DNA of 64,000 nucleotides from Pelagibaculum spongiae (GTDB lineage: Bacteria; Pseudomonadota; Gammaproteobacteria; Enterobacterales; Pelagibaculaceae): contig NZ_QDDL01000001.1 in the NCBI RefSeq assembly GCF_003097315.1, positions 992,001 to 1,056,000 of the forward strand, read 5' to 3'. Under the pieces are notes generated by a model. It did no database searches. It saw only the letters and a program-made list of their open reading frames with translations, and was not told the DNA's origin. A program made the position numbers and the translations under genes. Below are positions 1-8,982 of this stretch, one piece after another (within the stretch, counting starts at the first letter, position 1; each line of letters starts with the position of its first letter).

Positions 1-560
1 GTAATTTTTCGCTTAAGAGATTTCAACCACCCATCGTCAAAAGTTTGCGATATCATTTGACACTTATGCAATAGTTCACCAGCATTTTTAATCGCCTGAA
101 GTCTTGGATCTAACTGCTGATTCTGGTGTAGCAATACAAACTTTTCGAAACCTTTTTCGTAGTGAAAATACTGAAAAAGAAGATATGCGATAGAAAAACA
201 ACAATGGTGATGCGGCAATTCAACCAGCACAGGTTTAGCCTGCTCGGCTTCATCTTCAACATCAAGCAACATCCGGTCTTCGATAGCAGAAAAATATTCC
301 TCAGCCTGCATCAAATTCATTGATTGAATCAAATGTGGTTCTAAATAAAAATCGACAACATTTTTCAGTGCTTGTGTGTTTTCATCATTATTTACTATAT
401 TTGAATCAATCGATTTTAGATCAACATGATTATAATCTTCTTCTTTAATGAAATGTAAAATCTTGTTTCTTTCAATAATAGGGTTTACTGATTGCGCTAA
501 CTTTTGGATTACTGTTAAATCAAATCTTGATTTAATTTCTTCTTCACTTGCATATTCCAT
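1..560 (-). CDS. Unidentified protein of the peptide-modification locus (partial, runs off left edge)
   Basis: An open frame starts at an ATG at 560 and stays open for 186 codons to the window edge, so its C-terminus is outside. A GAGG ribosome site lies 8 nt upstream, and the start is 21 nt after the HlyD stop, so it is very likely the next gene of the same minus-strand operon. The visible part is acidic at the N-terminus and otherwise looks soluble and helical. It has a His-His-His-Cys-Cys cluster at residues 117-121 followed by an aromatic-rich stretch. I do not recognise the family. By position it could be an accessory or immunity factor of the modified-peptide system, but that is inference from context only. 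Confidence 0.75.
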   Translation of the reverse strand, partial: MEYASEEEIKSRFDLTVIQKLAQSVNPIIERNKILHFIKEEDYNHVDLKSIDSNIVNNDENTQALKNVVDFYLEPHLIQSMNLMQAEEYFSAIEDRMLLDVEDEAEQAKPVLVELPHHHCCFSIAYLLFQYFHYEKGFEKFVLLHQNQQLDPRLQAIKNAGELLHKCQMISQTFDDGWLKSLKRKI

Positions 561-581
561 AACAGATACCTCATGAAACTT

Positions 582-2333
582 TTATTCGAAGTAACGAGTA
601 ATCAAGGGCAAGATCACTTCAATTGGAGGGACACTACCCACCCGAATTTTACTTTTAGTTGTGCTGCCTATCGCAAGAGGAATATCTGGTGGTTTCCCAT
701 CCCATTGATACCGTCCATTTTCATCCTTTTTCAGGTCAATAATTACTGCCACCCCCGATTGCTCCCCTGCAATTTTTTGCGCCAACTCAGATGTACCTAT
801 CAGAGCTTCTGCTTCAATTGAAGTAGTAATTAATTTACTTAATTGCCGTACGCTTGCTTTTAATTGAGCTCCCGCTAAAGTCTTTACATAATCTGGTTTG
901 ACTAACACACCATTACCCGGCGTAATTCTTTTCGCCTGATCTGAAGCCACCAGAGCAATATTAACTAACTCGCTGGTTTTCCATTGATCACCTATGATTT
1001 GTAACGATGAGAAAACCGGTGCCTTCTCAATATCTAACAAATCAAAATCTACTAGCTTAAGATATTTAATTCGATCACTTCCGTCATTTAAAGAAATAAC
1101 GAACCTATCGCCTTTTTGTTTAACAGAAATTAAATTAGGCTCAACATCTATTAAATCAGCTACTATGCGCTGCACCTGATATACAAATTGATAGGCTGAC
1201 TTCGTAAAATTGGCATCCAGTGTAATTTTTTTTTGCTGTGAGAAATATGAAAACTTCATATTGCCAGCAACCGCTCTTGGAGAAATTACTAGCATTTGCC
1301 TTACGTCTTGATCCACCATACCTAATAGTGCAACCGATTCACCTCTAACAACGCCTTGTCCGATTGTTTTATTTACAGCAAGTAGCTCACCAGAATAAGG
1401 AGCAATAATTCGTGAGCCACGCCATAAATCTCGTTCTTTCTGTAGCAGTGTTTGACGATACTTAAGCTCTTCAAGATTTAACTCATCTTTACCTGCTAAA
1501 AATGCTTCTCGAGTTTCTTCGATCTTATGATTTAATTCAATCAACTTGACATCCTGTTCAGCAATTAGCATTTGCAAGTCATAGATGTCTTTTTTCAACC
1601 TTTGCCGGTCAAGGCTAGAGCGAGGTGACCTTAACGACAATTCAGAGAATGATTGCAAAGTCACACTGTGCTGCTGTAAACCATCAAGATATTCCTGCTG
1701 ATTTACAAGATTACTCTTTTTTAACTTATCTAAATCAAATAGAAAGCTTTGGTATGCTGTCATTAATTTATTTAGAACTTTTCCCTGATCAGCAAGTGAT
1801 TGCTTTTGACGCTTAGAAAACACATCAGCAGCAGCAATCAAAGTATCTTTCAAATCGGCCAAGCTCTTTTTACTGCGTTCTATATTACTTATTTGCAACG
1901 CTATAGTATCAAGTGTCCGATTTTGGCTCGCTGTTGCATTGAGCTGACGATGAACCAATGCTTTTTTATTCTCTAAATAACTTCTTCTGGCCTGGAGAAA
2001 ATTTTCATCTGCACCCAAAGGCGATAACTCCAACAAGATATCACCTGCTTCAATTACTCGCTGCGGATCGCCCTGACGGGAAGTCACCACACCTTCACTA
2101 AAAGCATTTATTTCTCTTACACCACCTAGAGGCAACACCATTCCAGTCGCCTCAACTTCAATTGGTAATTCCGATAAAAACAACCATGCGGTAAGAGCAA
2201 ATAAAAAAAAGCTACTACTAAAAAGAAACGGCCAAAAAACTGATTCATTTCTTAATGGTATTAAAAGGCTTAACTGGCTTTCTTGATTTTGCTTTCTCTG
2301 TAATAGGAAAGACTTTCTGAATAATCGACTCAT
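582..2333 (-). CDS. HlyD-family periplasmic adaptor protein (peptide export)
   Basis: Membrane-fusion protein expected to link an inner-membrane ABC exporter to an outer-membrane channel. Residues 1-33 are cytoplasmic and basic, and 34-53 form one membrane segment. A barrel-sandwich half follows (about 60-115), then a long coiled coil (about 120-310) with many Leu/Lys/Gln residues, then the second half with the typical 'IIAPYSGELLAV' segment near 325. At 583 residues it is longer than classic HlyD; about 230 residues follow the second lipoyl half. That build, next to a radical SAM maturase and a precursor, resembles adaptors of NHLM-type bacteriocin exporters (inference). The ABC transporter itself is not in the window and may lie to the left. 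It is 40 nt after the radical SAM gene. Confidence 0.88.
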   Translation of the reverse strand: MSRLFRKSFLLQRKQNQESQLSLLIPLRNESVFWPFLFSSSFFLFALTAWLFLSELPIEVEATGMVLPLGGVREINAFSEGVVTSRQGDPQRVIEAGDILLELSPLGADENFLQARRSYLENKKALVHRQLNATASQNRTLDTIALQISNIERSKKSLADLKDTLIAAADVFSKRQKQSLADQGKVLNKLMTAYQSFLFDLDKLKKSNLVNQQEYLDGLQQHSVTLQSFSELSLRSPRSSLDRQRLKKDIYDLQMLIAEQDVKLIELNHKIEETREAFLAGKDELNLEELKYRQTLLQKERDLWRGSRIIAPYSGELLAVNKTIGQGVVRGESVALLGMVDQDVRQMLVISPRAVAGNMKFSYFSQQKKITLDANFTKSAYQFVYQVQRIVADLIDVEPNLISVKQKGDRFVISLNDGSDRIKYLKLVDFDLLDIEKAPVFSSLQIIGDQWKTSELVNIALVASDQAKRITPGNGVLVKPDYVKTLAGAQLKASVRQLSKLITTSIEAEALIGTSELAQKIAGEQSGVAVIIDLKKDENGRYQWDGKPPDIPLAIGSTTKSKIRVGSVPPIEVILPLITRYFE

Positions 2334-2373
2334 AACATTTCTTCATTAGCTTTTAACTGGAAATGATTTGTTT

Positions 2374-4071
2374 TCATGAAACATCTAATTGGTTAGGACG
2401 AGGGGTATTAGCATGTGTCACATCAACTATCGATATTTGCTGATCAATGTCTTCTGAAGCACTCCGGTTAATAAATTTTTGAACATCCAGACCGGTTTCT
2501 TCAAATACATGATTTCTGGCTGCTTGCATTGAATGCTGGTTGTGCCTAACACCTGATTGCTCTGCCAAGCAGGTAGCCTGTTCAGGTAACCATTCCGAAG
2601 CAACGACAACCCCTTTAGATTTTGCTCGAGAGAATAAGTACTCAGCAGTATTCCATTTCCAATCCGGGCATGGCAGCGCATGCTCATCACCTTCACCATG
2701 GAATACAAAACGATGCGGACAGTGGCCTCCGCACATAGGTAATATTTTACAACTACGGCAAACCTCGTTATCGAAAGGCGTCCATGCTTGCCACAATCTT
2801 CCATGATCACTTTCAGTTAAAGCTGCAACATCGCTAATATGCCCCACTCTTTTTTCTGAATCATGGGCGGTATCCCAACACTTATGCACATCACCCAAAT
2901 GGTTGATCACATAACCATTATCTTGTGCAGCAACACACATACCAAGAATTCCAGCAGGTGGCGTAGCTTCACCGGTTAAGCCGAGCGCTCTTGATTTTTC
3001 TGATAAGTCAGCGAGCGCCGCACTAAATTCAAGTTTGCTTAACCCGGTATCAAACGCAGTCCCACTCTCGACTGTTGCCGCATCAATTGGCGCGAAATAA
3101 ACAGAGAAATTTCCTTTTTCAGTAAATTTCCTATTTGCCAAATCAATTAACAATTCATGGCATTCCTGAACATTCTGTCGACCAACATTAACTCGCAAGC
3201 TAATAGCTAGCGGCGTTTGCTCGAGCACTTCAGCCAAATTACTCATAATAACGTCAAATGAACCACGGCCAGATAACATTGGTCTCATCGCATCATGGGT
3301 TTCTTGCAAACCATCAATTGTCACTTGTGCAGCATGACAGCGTCTTGAATAAAGTTGACTAGCAACTTCAGCAGTTAAAAAATAACCATTCGTAACAATC
3401 ATTGCGCTAAAATCAATCTGACCCTTGTCACAATATGAAATCATTCGATCGGACAGCTTGAATATTTCATTTTTTGCCATTAATGGCTCACCACCGTACC
3501 AGGTCACTGAAAGTCGCTTTAATCGTTCAGAACCATGATCAATCAACCCCATAATATGATCAGGGATATCTGCCGTTATTTTTTTAGTGTCTTTATCCTG
3601 CCCTTGAAAACAATAACCACAGGCCAAATTGCATGCCATAGTAGGAGCAATAGTTAAAGTCATTACTTCTGGATTTTTTCGCGCATAAAAATACTGGTTT
3701 TTTACTAGTTCTAACTCATCGATATTTTCATCGACTAAGAAACCATCCTGAGACAACCCTGCAATTAATGATATATCCGAATAATCTTCATACTTTTCAG
3801 TCCCCCCGTCTAAAAAGAGTAAATAGCTTTTATATTCTTCGACAGTCAGCTTTGACATCGCTCGGGTAACCGAGTTAAACAATAAAACATCACCTGTTGA
3901 TAGCTGGACAACAATATTATATTGAGAGATTTTTTGATTCTTAATCACAGAAAATTGAGAAGGTCTTTTGTAACGCTGCCGAAATCGCCTTGCCGTTTGT
4001 TTGATCGCTAATTTTTCTACCGATTCCTGATCTAGGTTTTTTATTTTTGGATTATGGGAGATATTTTTCAT
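2374..4071 (-). CDS. Radical SAM/SPASM peptide maturase
   Basis: A 565-residue radical SAM enzyme. The CxxxCxxC motif that binds the SAM-cleaving 4Fe-4S cluster is at C147, C151 and C154, followed by Phe-Gln. The 'WYGGEPL' segment is typical of SPASM proteins. The C-terminal third carries the SPASM auxiliary-cluster cysteines, including 'CKILPMCGGHCPHR' and a final 'CPDW'. The N-terminal 130 residues match the region where such enzymes bind precursor leaders. I chose the ATG at 4071, with GAGG 9 nt upstream, over an in-frame start at 4110. The gene directly follows the Cys-repeat precursor, which is its likely substrate. SPASM enzymes of this type make thioether or other Cys/side-chain crosslinks in RiPPs; the exact chemistry cannot be read here. 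Confidence 0.9.
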   Translation of the reverse strand: MKNISHNPKIKNLDQESVEKLAIKQTARRFRQRYKRPSQFSVIKNQKISQYNIVVQLSTGDVLLFNSVTRAMSKLTVEEYKSYLLFLDGGTEKYEDYSDISLIAGLSQDGFLVDENIDELELVKNQYFYARKNPEVMTLTIAPTMACNLACGYCFQGQDKDTKKITADIPDHIMGLIDHGSERLKRLSVTWYGGEPLMAKNEIFKLSDRMISYCDKGQIDFSAMIVTNGYFLTAEVASQLYSRRCHAAQVTIDGLQETHDAMRPMLSGRGSFDVIMSNLAEVLEQTPLAISLRVNVGRQNVQECHELLIDLANRKFTEKGNFSVYFAPIDAATVESGTAFDTGLSKLEFSAALADLSEKSRALGLTGEATPPAGILGMCVAAQDNGYVINHLGDVHKCWDTAHDSEKRVGHISDVAALTESDHGRLWQAWTPFDNEVCRSCKILPMCGGHCPHRFVFHGEGDEHALPCPDWKWNTAEYLFSRAKSKGVVVASEWLPEQATCLAEQSGVRHNQHSMQAARNHVFEETGLDVQKFINRSASEDIDQQISIVDVTHANTPRPNQLDVS

Positions 4072-4140
4072 TATGCAGCGCCTCGTATTTAAACTTATAA
4101 TAATATCCAAACCAGCGTCCTTGCTGACTTTATTTTTTAA

Positions 4141-5304
4141 TTAACAGGATGGTAGTAATGGAATAATATTAATAAGACATGCTGAAACAGGGTCTCCTGG
4201 AACATTAATCCCACAAACACCAACACCTATGCCGCCACCTGCATCAACACCGCATGCAGTAGCTAAAGCTGCACAAGGAATTTGTACATCCGCACCACAC
4301 GCGTTCGCATTCGCAGCACAAGCGCCCAAAGCACCTGTTTGAGCACCACAAACACCGGCATTTGCTGCGCAAGCATTTCCAACACCCGCATTTACACCAC
4401 AAGCACCTGAATTTACAGCACAAGCATTAAGCACGCCAGCTGCCGTACCACAAGCACTAGCATTGGCTGTACAAGGGCTAACCGCTGAAGCCGCTGCACC
4501 ACAAACACTTGCATTTAGCGCACAAGGGCTGATTATTGCTGTTTTAGCACCGCAAACAATAAAATCTGCAGCGCAGGGATTTCCAGCAGAAAGGTTCGTG
4601 CCACAAGCAATTGCACCTCCGAGAGTTATATTATTGAAGCTCTGGTTAATGCCACAGGCACCAACACTTCCCACCGATGCAGAACCACTACCAACATTAG
4701 AGCCGCAAGTTCCAGCATCAGCAGCACAAGCTCCGTCTAAAAGCGTGTGTTGTGAGCCACACTGGCTGCTATTTGCAGCACATGCAGCACCTACTGGAAT
4801 ACCATTCAACTGGAGTTCAATTTCCGAGATATTTCTGTCTTCCATTTCATCATCGTCATCCATCACCGACTCTGAAACATCTAACAAAATCCCTCTTGCA
4901 TACGCCATAAAAATATCTGGCGCTATTTCTAAATCAATTATTTTTTCGCCTGTTTCAAAATCTTCAGGCAAGCCCCGCATCGCGATTACTCGTTGATTAA
5001 CCGATAGCACTGTATAATCAGCGACACCACTAATTCTTATAGATAGTTGGCCACCTAATTGATCAAGATGTTCCGCTCGATATACTGCGGGCAACATTTC
5101 CAACATAGTAACGTCAAATGGAGCTTCTGGAGTATTATTGATCTGGATTGTTTGCCACCTGCTATCCAATAAAAAATCAGGCTCAATATTTATTCCTGAT
5201 GCAAAATTATTAAAAGCGGCAATACTGGATACTCTTTCAGAATCGAGTCGACAGACTTCCTGCTGACTTAATGCTAGCATCGATAAAGAGTCGATTTGTT
5301 GCAT
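4141..5304 (-). CDS. Cys-rich repeat precursor of a radical SAM-modified peptide (putative)
   Basis: A 387-residue protein in two parts. Residues 1-172 are ordinary and acidic, ending in an Asp/Glu run at 149-155; this looks like a long leader or folded domain. Residues 173-387 are almost only Ala, Gly, Asn, Val, Ser and Cys, with 23 cysteines. Nine units fit C-x6-C-G (first Cys at 175, 193, 244, 261, 278, 295, 312, 329 and 344). The middle ones repeat every 17 residues, and most have Asn three after the first Cys. Extra 'ACG' units occur at 217 and 234, and the chain ends in Cys. It sits immediately before a radical SAM/SPASM enzyme and exporter adaptor, so I infer an unusually long RiPP-type substrate with regular thioether-like crosslinks. 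I do not recognise a named family. Confidence 0.8.
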   Translation of the reverse strand: MQQIDSLSMLALSQQEVCRLDSERVSSIAAFNNFASGINIEPDFLLDSRWQTIQINNTPEAPFDVTMLEMLPAVYRAEHLDQLGGQLSIRISGVADYTVLSVNQRVIAMRGLPEDFETGEKIIDLEIAPDIFMAYARGILLDVSESVMDDDDEMEDRNISEIELQLNGIPVGAACAANSSQCGSQHTLLDGACAADAGTCGSNVGSGSASVGSVGACGINQSFNNITLGGAIACGTNLSAGNPCAADFIVCGAKTAIISPCALNASVCGAAASAVSPCTANASACGTAAGVLNACAVNSGACGVNAGVGNACAANAGVCGAQTGALGACAANANACGADVQIPCAALATACGVDAGGGIGVGVCGINVPGDPVSACLINIIPLLPSC

Positions 5305-5322
5305 TACTTTCTCCTTATTTAT

Positions 5323-6177
5323 TTAAATAATGGCCTCAAGATCACGTACAGAAGCCATCCTCCTACGTCTCACAATTACTTGCGGACGATTTTCTAGACT
5401 TTCATTTACTTTCTGATATTGAAAGTCGACAGACAACTCTTTATCGACACTGATTTCAGTAAAACTAATTTTTAATTTTTGTATTTTTTTTCGATGTAAA
5501 ATCCACCCACTTGCCGTTGCTATACAAAGCAAACAAAAAGGCATTACGACATAAAATGTAACAGATGGTATTGGAACGCTATTTTTGGCTACTAAGTAAG
5601 TAGCGAGGTTAACTAAGCTATGAAGAGTCATCAACGAAAGCAATGAGAAATTATACTGCCGTAATACTGACAACAGCACACCAAAAGTAAAAAAGTACGC
5701 TGTAAGCCAAATATCTTTGTGTATGTGGATTAATGCAAATGCCACGCTGCCAAACAAAACCGTTCTGAAAAATGAATGTTTCCATACAATAGAAGGGATC
5801 AATCGAAAAATAACTTCTTCTGGAAAAGCGACCCAAACTAAATAATAAATGGTCATACCAAAAATCTGATTAAGAGGTATTTCTATTCCATACTTATTAG
5901 ATATAACGTGAAAAACTGAAGCTAAAAATACCAGCAAGACAACATTAAAGAGCAGCTCTTTTTTTCCAGCTGAGATATCTTTCCTCGTTAAATATCCTTT
6001 AGCCATCGCAAAAGACACAAGACAAACAGAAACCAAAAAAACCAACAAGGGCAAGTAGTTAACAAAAACTCCTAACTGACTTTTAGAGAAGACAGCATTC
6101 AAAAAAAACATGCTTGCCAATGTCAACACGGATAAAAAATACAGCTGTCCACTACCCATATTTCTTCTTTCCCCCAT
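5323..6177 (-). CDS. CPBP-family intramembrane metalloprotease
   Basis: Multi-pass membrane protein of about 284 residues with seven or eight hydrophobic segments. The CPBP/Abi (CAAX protease and bacteriocin-processing) motifs are visible: a Glu-Glu-x3-Arg motif ('FPEEVIFRL') and a later Phe-x3-His ('FALIHIHKD'). The C-terminal 60 residues are charged and cytoplasmic. It is the first gene of the peptide operon, 18 nt before the precursor, so it may cleave the leader or act in self-immunity, both known roles for CPBP proteins near bacteriocins. The start is uncertain: an internal ATG at 6159 is equally possible and is preceded by a purine-rich GGGGGAAAG stretch. Confidence 0.85.
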   Translation of the reverse strand: MGERRNMGSGQLYFLSVLTLASMFFLNAVFSKSQLGVFVNYLPLLVFLVSVCLVSFAMAKGYLTRKDISAGKKELLFNVVLLVFLASVFHVISNKYGIEIPLNQIFGMTIYYLVWVAFPEEVIFRLIPSIVWKHSFFRTVLFGSVAFALIHIHKDIWLTAYFFTFGVLLSVLRQYNFSLLSLMTLHSLVNLATYLVAKNSVPIPSVTFYVVMPFCLLCIATASGWILHRKKIQKLKISFTEISVDKELSVDFQYQKVNESLENRPQVIVRRRRMASVRDLEAII

Positions 6178-6542
6178 AACTTCACAGCTTTCTCTTATAT
6201 ATTTTTTGAAAGTTTTTTATGATTTTTTTGTAAAGCTTGTTGTGTATCTAAATGTGCTCCATTCGCTTTTCTACTATTGACCACACAAAATCAGGCGATA
6301 CATTATGTAAATGAAGCACTATTTATGATTTGCTTGTTATCTCACTGCCAAGCATAAAATAAAAATAATTTAAGGGTAAGTGGCACAAGAAATCAGACAA
6401 GAAGGGATGACAATATTAAATTGATATTCTACGTAATTGTTTTTTATCTACGGCATACAAGTAGTGGATTACATGACATTTAATCCACTACTCGCTACAT
6501 CGAGGAAAATTAAGTTATGTGATAAATAGTAACTAATAAAGG
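6178..6542. other. Intergenic region between peptide operon and ribokinase
   Basis: About 365 bp, AT-rich. It must hold the promoter of the minus-strand peptide operon near 6180-6240, which is rich in A/T tracts, but no convincing -35/-10 pair stands out. The right part contains the inverted repeat listed at 6461-6491. I see no gene in it. Confidence 0.5.
6461..6491 (-). terminator. Inverted repeat, likely ribokinase terminator
   Basis: A perfect 11-bp stem (GTAGTGGATTA / TAATCCACTAC) around a 9-nt loop, 51 nt after the ribokinase stop. The U-run on the minus strand is weak, so termination may be inefficient or the hairpin may only protect the transcript end. Confidence 0.5.
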
Positions 6543-7532
6543 TTATTTAGCTGACTCTAAAAATTCATTAACATCTGTCAATTTTGGAATACTGCTTTGA
6601 GCGCCTGCTTTACTAACACACAAAGCCGCTGCCGCATGGGCAAACCTTGCTGCCGCTTCAATTGAATCGCCTTGTAATAGTCGAATAAAAAAAGCACCAT
6701 TAAAAGTATCACCAGCGGCTACAGTATCAACAACTTCAACTTTAAAACCGGCAATCTTTTGACCGGCTATTTTCTGATCTGAACTCTGCTGGCTGATCCA
6801 AACACCTTCTGCACCTAGAGTGATCATCACATTCGTCACTCCCTGCTGATGAAACCATCGCGAGGCTTGATCTGCCGAATGTTGGTCAATTATTGCAATA
6901 CCACTCAGCAACTCAACTTCGGTTTGATTGGGAGTGATCCAATCTAACAGCGGATACAAACTTGTAGGCAGTTCAGCTGCTGGTGCAGGATTCAATGCCA
7001 CAGCTATTTGATTGGCTTTGGCAATTGCAGCTGCTTGCACCACACCTTCCAATGGCGTTTCCAGCTGCATTAGTAATAATGAAGCTGATTCGAACAAACC
7101 GGCATGCTGTTTTATATGTTGCGAATCCAAAGCGGCATTAGCACCTGCGGCAAGCACAATCTGATTTTCGCCTTGAGCGTTTACCTGAATCATTGCAACG
7201 CCTGACGGCAACTCAGCGCTACAGCTTATTCCTTGGGCACTAATACCATCAGAAATAAGCGCCTGTTTTAATTGCAATCCAAGTGGATCACTTCCCAAGC
7301 AGGTAATAAATTCTACGCTGCCTTTATTACGACCATCTTTATCATGACTGTTTTTATCATAGTGAGTCACACAACCTAACGCTCTGGCCGCCGCGACGGC
7401 CTGGTTGGCACCTTTACCACCAAAGTGAACTTGATAATCACTGCCTGCCAAGGTTTCTCCTGGCTGCGGAAAGCGCGGCACTTGAACCACATGATCGATA
7501 TTAGAACTTCCTAACACTAAAAGTTTTGTCAT
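6543..7532 (-). CDS. rbsK: Ribokinase
   Basis: PfkB-family sugar kinase that makes D-ribose 5-phosphate from ribose and ATP in the cytoplasm. The N-terminal 'GSSNIDHV' strand and the substrate motif 'GGKGANQA' (about residues 41-48) are present, as is the C-terminal anion-hole/catalytic motif 'VDTVAAGDTFNGAF' with the catalytic Asp. An insert rich in Asp, Lys and Asn (about residues 62-76) after 'AAARALGC' is not usual for RbsK. I chose the ATG at 7532, where 'MTKLLVLGSSN' begins, over an upstream in-frame start at 7565. It is divergent from a nucleoside hydrolase, which fits a small pathway recovering ribose from nucleosides. Confidence 0.92.
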   Translation of the reverse strand: MTKLLVLGSSNIDHVVQVPRFPQPGETLAGSDYQVHFGGKGANQAVAAARALGCVTHYDKNSHDKDGRNKGSVEFITCLGSDPLGLQLKQALISDGISAQGISCSAELPSGVAMIQVNAQGENQIVLAAGANAALDSQHIKQHAGLFESASLLLMQLETPLEGVVQAAAIAKANQIAVALNPAPAAELPTSLYPLLDWITPNQTEVELLSGIAIIDQHSADQASRWFHQQGVTNVMITLGAEGVWISQQSSDQKIAGQKIAGFKVEVVDTVAAGDTFNGAFFIRLLQGDSIEAAARFAHAAAALCVSKAGAQSSIPKLTDVNEFLESAK

Positions 7533-7703
7533 TTTTTGTTCACCACTCCGAAGCGAAACATTCAATTATTTTAATGTTTCGCTAAAAGAATTTACATAGA
7601 TTTAAATTACGACATCAAAACAGATTCAGTTGATCAAACTGCACGATGCAGAATCAATTTTCGGCCATACTAGCTGCCATGATTAACCAAACTTAATGTG
7701 CTC
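7533..7703. promoter_or_regulatory. Divergent promoter region with palindrome (ribokinase / nucleoside hydrolase)
   Basis: The 171-bp region between two divergent genes holds a short perfect palindrome CTGCA-CGA-TGCAG at 7639-7651, itself flanked by GATTC (7623) and GAATC (7651). This is the arrangement expected for an operator of a regulator acting on both genes. The regulator is not in the window. Confidence 0.4.
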
Positions 7704-8645
7704 ATGGCAACAAAATTCATTATTGATACGGACCCAGGGATTGATGATGCACTCGCGATTGCTTGTGCTTTCGCCGATCCACAGATTGAAGTTCTGGCAT
7801 TGACCAGTGTATTTGGCAACGCATCGGTTACTCAAACCACTGAAAATGCATTACGCATTCTTGAAGTATTAGAACAAGATGTGCCAGTTTACCCCGGCGC
7901 ACATCGTCCATTAACTATGCCTGCCAAAGATTTCCCTGCGTTTGTTCATGGTGAAAATGGCTTGGGCAATATTCCGCAACCCAAGGCTAAACGCCAGCCA
8001 GAACCGATCAGTGCTGCCCAGTATATTGTGAATGCTGCCAATCAATACCCCGGCGAGATCACCATTGTAGCGCTTGGACCTTTAACCAACCTTGCATTAG
8101 CCGTGGCGTTGGATCCAACCGTGGCACAGAAAATTAAACGAGTGGTCAGCATGGGAGGCAACCTGCATGTACCGGGCAATGTTAGCGCCGCAGCAGAAGC
8201 CAATATTTATTGTGACCCTGATTCAGCAGACCAGGTTTATAATGCTGGCTGGCCAGTTAGTGTGGTTGGACTAGATGTTACTCATCAAGTGACCACCACC
8301 ATCGAATACTTCGAACAGTTAGAAAAAAAACAGCCGATTGTTGGTAAATTCCTTCATCAGATCACCCGCTTCTATATGGATTTTTATCAGGACTGCTATC
8401 AAATCGATGGTTGCCACATTCACGATTCTTCAGCAATTGCTTGTGCGACTCATCCAGAATGGTTTGGTATGGAAAGCGGGCAATTACGGGTAGTTTGTGA
8501 CGGTGAATGTAAGGGTAAGCTATTACTTCATAAAGACGCCGGTTATATTCACAAATTTAATCCATGGCTAGAAAAACCTGAAGTAGATGTGGCCGTTACC
8601 GTTGACGTGAAAGCCATAAGCAACTGGCTTGATACTATTTTTTGA
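7704..8645 (+). CDS. Nucleoside hydrolase (inosine-uridine preferring type)
   Basis: Cleaves the N-glycosidic bond of ribonucleosides to free base and ribose. The calcium-binding N-terminal signature 'DTDPGIDDALAI' is intact, followed by 'ALGPLTNLALA' and 'VSMGGN', and the C-terminal 'HDSSAIA' with the His-Asp pair, all as in the IU-nucleoside hydrolase family (RihA/B/C-like). Length (313 residues) is normal. A GTG at 7698 also lies in frame; I chose the ATG at 7704 because family members start close before the DTDPG motif. The ribose released would be the substrate of the divergent ribokinase. Confidence 0.92.
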   Translation: MATKFIIDTDPGIDDALAIACAFADPQIEVLALTSVFGNASVTQTTENALRILEVLEQDVPVYPGAHRPLTMPAKDFPAFVHGENGLGNIPQPKAKRQPEPISAAQYIVNAANQYPGEITIVALGPLTNLALAVALDPTVAQKIKRVVSMGGNLHVPGNVSAAAEANIYCDPDSADQVYNAGWPVSVVGLDVTHQVTTTIEYFEQLEKKQPIVGKFLHQITRFYMDFYQDCYQIDGCHIHDSSAIACATHPEWFGMESGQLRVVCDGECKGKLLLHKDAGYIHKFNPWLEKPEVDVAVTVDVKAISNWLDTIF

Positions 8646-8716
8646 TTGTTGGATTTAATCATTAAAAAATATTTTTACTAGCGTTTAGCTCAAGCTTTTC
8701 TATCCGCTATAAAAAC

Positions 8717-8745
8717 AATGCCCGTTTCTCGAACGGGCATTATTT
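8717..8745 (+). terminator. Rho-independent terminator after nucleoside hydrolase
   Basis: A perfect 10-bp stem (AATGCCCGTT / AACGGGCATT) with a TCTCG loop, then a short T-rich tail. It lies 72 nt after the stop. The remaining part of the gap to 8982 shows nothing I can assign. Confidence 0.75.
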
Positions 8746-8982
8746 ACATCTCAAGCCGCTTTATCTGCATGCAATTAATCCTGCAATCTGCCACTACAAT
8801 TTTTTTCTTGCCCATTTTTGCAGAAAAAATCTTTGATGACAGCAGATACTAAACTTCCAGCACCTACTGGCTTAACCTAATAGCAATAAAAAAAAATCTA
8901 CCCGACAACATGACCAATAGTAATTGCATTACTGGCAATGCCATCGGGAAATTTAAAACCATCAGCTTTTATTAACTGGCAC

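Noticed and set aside
4463-4996. 177-codon plus-strand ORF opposite the Cys-repeat precursor
   Set aside because: It is an antisense shadow of the repetitive Ala/Gly/Cys coding; the minus-strand gene has context and ribosome site.
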